7,034 nucleotides of DNA. Origin: an uncultured Prevotellaceae bacterium (lineage in GTDB: Bacteria > Bacteroidota > Bacteroidia > Bacteroidales > Bacteroidaceae). Positions 4,785 to 7,034 of the stretch are shown in pieces (within the stretch, counting starts at the first letter, position 1; each line of letters starts with the position of its first letter). Below the pieces are notes generated by a model. It searched no databases. It was not told the DNA's origin and worked only from the letters and a program-made list of their open reading frames with translations. The stretch is taken from contig OMTC01000091.1 of assembly GCA_900313845.1 (NCBI GenBank), positions 1-7,034 of the forward strand, in the 5' to 3' direction. The translations under genes were made by a program, and so were the position numbers.

Positions 4785-6845
4785 ATGAAAAGATTGTTCC
4801 ACATATCTCCTTTTGCTTTTCGCTTTTTGCTTTTCGCATTGGGATTTGTTCTTTCTCTCTCTCTGTTCGGACAAGACTTTGCGAGGAGGACCAATCTGCC
4901 GCATGTGTTTATCAACACCTTCGGTAATGTAGGTATTTGGAGCAAGACGGATTATGTGTATGCAACCATGAACTATGTGGATGAGGAGGACAATGTCTTG
5001 CAATTCGATTCTTTGCAGATTCGTGGTCGAGGCAATTCCACTTGGAACATGGCAAAGAAACCTTATCGCATCAAATTTCATGAGAAAGAGAAGTTCTTGG
5101 GGAAGGGATATGCAAAAGCCAGGAACTGGACACTTCTTGCCAATGCAGGCGACAAGACAATGATTCGCAATGCCATCACCAACGAAATGGGACAATGGCT
5201 CGGACTCAAATTCAATCCTGCTCACAAGTTTGTCGATCTCACGCTGAACGGTTCCTATCAGGGCACTTACCAAATCAGCGACCATCTGGATGTGCGTCCG
5301 CATCGAGTGGATATCATCGAACAGGACTATCCACTCACCTCCACTTCCGACATCACCGGCGGCTATCTGCTCGAAGTGGATGGCTTCCACGACACTCCTT
5401 ATTTCAGCACCAACCAAAAAGTGTATATCAGAATCCATTATCCAGATGAGGATGAAATGGATTCTTCCCAGAAGAATTACATCCGAAACTATGTGAACGA
5501 ATTTGAGTCGGTGCTCTTCAGCGAACAATTCACTGACCCCAAACAGGGGTATCGTGCCTATGTGGATTCCGTTTCGCTCATCAATTGGTTTCTTGCCACG
5601 GAGATTTCGGGAAATATCGATGGCTACTATAGCACCTATTTCTACAAGAACCAACAGGACTCCCTACTCTATTTCGGTCCTCTTTGGGACTACGACATCG
5701 CATACGGCAACGACAAGCGATTGGGCGACACCAGCAGGATGCTGATGACCGACAATGGCTATGGCGATACCAAGATATGGATGAACCGGATGTGGCTTGA
5801 CCCTTGGTTCTGTACGAAGGTAAACAATCGCTACAAGGAAGTGGTGGATGGTGGACTCGAAGATTTCCTCATGCAGAAAATCGACAGTCTCGTGGATTTA
5901 CTCCAAGAATCCATCGTCATCAACTATAGGAAATGGGGCATCTCCACCCGTATGTATAACGAGCGTGTGCTCTATTCCACGTATGATGAATATGTTTCCG
6001 ACTTGAAGGATTACATCACTATCCACATGGATTATCTGCGTCATGCCTTTGCCAGCAAGAAGGTGTTCGACCCTGCCGAACTCTTTGCCACGCAGACCCA
6101 TTATTTCCATATTCTCAACAGCAGCACTCAGAATGCACTCGACATCTACAATGCCTCCCGAGAAGCCTATAACGATGAGAATCTCCCTGCTGAAGGTTCA
6201 CTCATTTGCTCGTGGACTGAAGATGAAACGCATCTTTCTCAGGATTGGAAAATCACACCTGTCGGTGACTACTATTTCATCGAGAATCGCCTGAACAATC
6301 TGGCACTCTCCGACCCTACCACAGGTACTTCCACTGCCACCACCAACGTGGGTACGCAGCTCCAAGTGGCAAAAGCCAATCAAAACGACGACCGTCAGTT
6401 GTGGCGTATCACTCCCCAAGGCACTTCGGGACGCTTCAACATCATCAACAAATACACGTCGCATGCCATCAATCTCAATGGTGGTAGCAGGAGTGACGGC
6501 ACTTCCATTCTCAGCTACACATCCGATGTTCGCAATGCCACGAGCACCAATCGTCAGTGGTTCGTGAGCGAATCGGCTGAAATCCCTGGAGCCAATGGCA
6601 TCCGTACCGTTTCCAACCTCGACTATGCCTTGGCATACGACCCTGCCACGCAGACACTCCATTTCGGTGCTGAAAACCTCTCCGAGCTTCAGTTCACAGC
6701 TCGCGTTCATGCCTTGAATGGTCTGTTGCTTGTCAGCTTCCCTGCCTCAGAGGAATGTTCTCTTTCGCATCTCCCTCCAGGCACCTACATCGTTTCTTGG
6801 ACGGAAGGCGGACGCACACGCTCCATCAAATTTCTGAAAAAGTGA
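4785..6845 (+). CDS. Secreted CotH-family kinase-like protein with ricin-type lectin domain and type IX sorting domain
   Basis: A 686-residue exported protein. Residues 1-30 form a signal peptide (Lys2 and Arg3, hydrophobic core 11-28, likely cleavage after FGQ). Residues about 38-420 are a CotH domain, the atypical protein-kinase fold first studied in Bacillus spore coat. RGRGNSTW (80-87), KKPYRIKF (91-98), NWTLLANAGDKTMIRN (114-129), GGYLLEVDG (192-200), NIDGYYSTYFYKN (277-289) and GPLWDYDIAYGN (298-309) are present, so the putative catalytic and metal-binding acidic residues (Asp279, Asp302) are kept. Residues about 472-596 look like a ricin-type beta-trefoil with QxW-like motifs (SQDWKI 485-490, RQLWRI 537-542, RQWFV 589-593). 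The last ~50 residues (HALNGLLLV, LPPGTYIVSW, SIKFLKK) fit a type A type IX sorting domain. Start: the frame opens at a TTG (4782), but the adjacent ATG at 4785 gives a normal signal peptide. The substrate is unknown; the lectin part suggests carbohydrate binding at the cell surface or outside. No partner gene is adjacent. Confidence 0.88.
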   Translation: MKRLFHISPFAFRFLLFALGFVLSLSLFGQDFARRTNLPHVFINTFGNVGIWSKTDYVYATMNYVDEEDNVLQFDSLQIRGRGNSTWNMAKKPYRIKFHEKEKFLGKGYAKARNWTLLANAGDKTMIRNAITNEMGQWLGLKFNPAHKFVDLTLNGSYQGTYQISDHLDVRPHRVDIIEQDYPLTSTSDITGGYLLEVDGFHDTPYFSTNQKVYIRIHYPDEDEMDSSQKNYIRNYVNEFESVLFSEQFTDPKQGYRAYVDSVSLINWFLATEISGNIDGYYSTYFYKNQQDSLLYFGPLWDYDIAYGNDKRLGDTSRMLMTDNGYGDTKIWMNRMWLDPWFCTKVNNRYKEVVDGGLEDFLMQKIDSLVDLLQESIVINYRKWGISTRMYNERVLYSTYDEYVSDLKDYITIHMDYLRHAFASKKVFDPAELFATQTHYFHILNSSTQNALDIYNASREAYNDENLPAEGSLICSWTEDETHLSQDWKITPVGDYYFIENRLNNLALSDPTTGTSTATTNVGTQLQVAKANQNDDRQLWRITPQGTSGRFNIINKYTSHAINLNGGSRSDGTSILSYTSDVRNATSTNRQWFVSESAEIPGANGIRTVSNLDYALAYDPATQTLHFGAENLSELQFTARVHALNGLLLVSFPASEECSLSHLPPGTYIVSWTEGGRTRSIKFLKK

Positions 6846-6846
6846 A

Positions 6847-6865
6847 TCAGGGATTTAAAGGATTT
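6847..6865 (+). repeat. 19-bp direct repeat, copy 1
   Basis: TCAGGGATTTAAAGGATTT begins two bases after the CotH-family stop codon and recurs exactly at 6969-6987, 122 bp further on. The DNA between holds a small GCG-CTT-CGC dyad (6869-6877), an AT-rich perfect 7-bp dyad AATTTTA/TAAAATT (6894-6909) and no reading frame I can support. It may be part of a dispersed intergenic repeat or a transcription end region. Confidence 0.7.
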
Positions 6866-6968
6866 GGGGCGCTTCGCTTGAAATTGTATTTAGAATTTTA
6901 AATAAAATTTTACGTTTCAATTTTAAACTTCATTTCGAGCCGGAGGCGACCAAGAAAGTGAAAAATTG

Positions 6969-6987
6969 TCAGGGATTTAAAGGATTT
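6969..6987 (+). repeat. 19-bp direct repeat, copy 2
   Basis: An exact second copy of the 19-mer that begins just after the CotH-family gene. Here it runs on into more GGATTTAAA-like units (to about 6995), so the repeat itself has an internal period of about 9-10 bases. Confidence 0.7.
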
Positions 6988-7015
6988 AAAAGGATTCTTG
7001 AAACTTGTAACTTCG

Positions 7016-7034
7016 TTAAACTTTAAACTTTAAA
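7016..7034 (+). repeat. Short AT-rich tandem repeat at the right edge
   Basis: The last 19 bases are a period-7 run of TTAAACT (two full units and a partial third), cut by the window end. A related TTAAACTT occurs at 6923-6930. No gene is evident here. Confidence 0.5.

Noticed and set aside
4776..5654. A 292-codon open frame on the minus strand opposite the CotH gene
   Set aside because: It lies wholly antisense to a gene with clear domains, has no recognisable motif, and its composition fits the shadow of a codon-biased gene.

Overview
The window looks like chromosomal DNA of a Bacteroidetes bacterium, most likely from the Prevotella/Bacteroides group. Four things point there. One gene encodes an N-succinylornithine-type carbamoyltransferase, an arginine-pathway variant typical of that group. 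The two candidate promoters carry the TAnnTTTG -7 box. No purine-rich Shine-Dalgarno sequence is evident before the starts. The one exported protein ends in what looks like a type IX secretion sorting domain.

Layout: on the minus strand, read right to left, come a DEAD-box RNA helicase with a DbpA-type RNA-binding domain (4578-2605), the carbamoyltransferase argF' (2524-1481), an M16 zinc peptidase (1371-106), and the first 14 codons of another gene that leaves the window (42-1; the N-terminus resembles SulP-type anion transporters, low confidence). Divergently, on the plus strand, a secreted CotH-family kinase-like protein with a ricin-type lectin domain and a C-terminal sorting signal occupies 4785-6845. 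The 206-bp gap between helicase and CotH gene holds one candidate promoter in each direction. The helicase leader also has a hairpin and a 9-codon upstream reading frame.

The four minus-strand genes are co-directional with gaps of about 60-110 bp, but I see no functional theme linking RNA remodelling, arginine synthesis and proteolysis. Two of the gaps are filled by related AT-rich inverted repeats built from GAATGAAGAAT units, each ending against the stop codon of the upstream gene.

The most unusual item is a GC-rich nested palindrome of about 101 bp (655-755) lying inside the M16 peptidase gene and read through in frame. It adds or replaces about 34 residues in the linker between the two halves of the protease. 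This resembles, in principle, the protein-coding palindromic elements described in Rickettsia. Other points of note are apparent TTG starts for both the helicase and the peptidase, a serine at the substrate-specificity position of the carbamoyltransferase together with a roughly 28-residue insertion, and a 19-bp direct repeat downstream of the CotH gene. I found no tRNA, rRNA, CRISPR array or insertion sequence.
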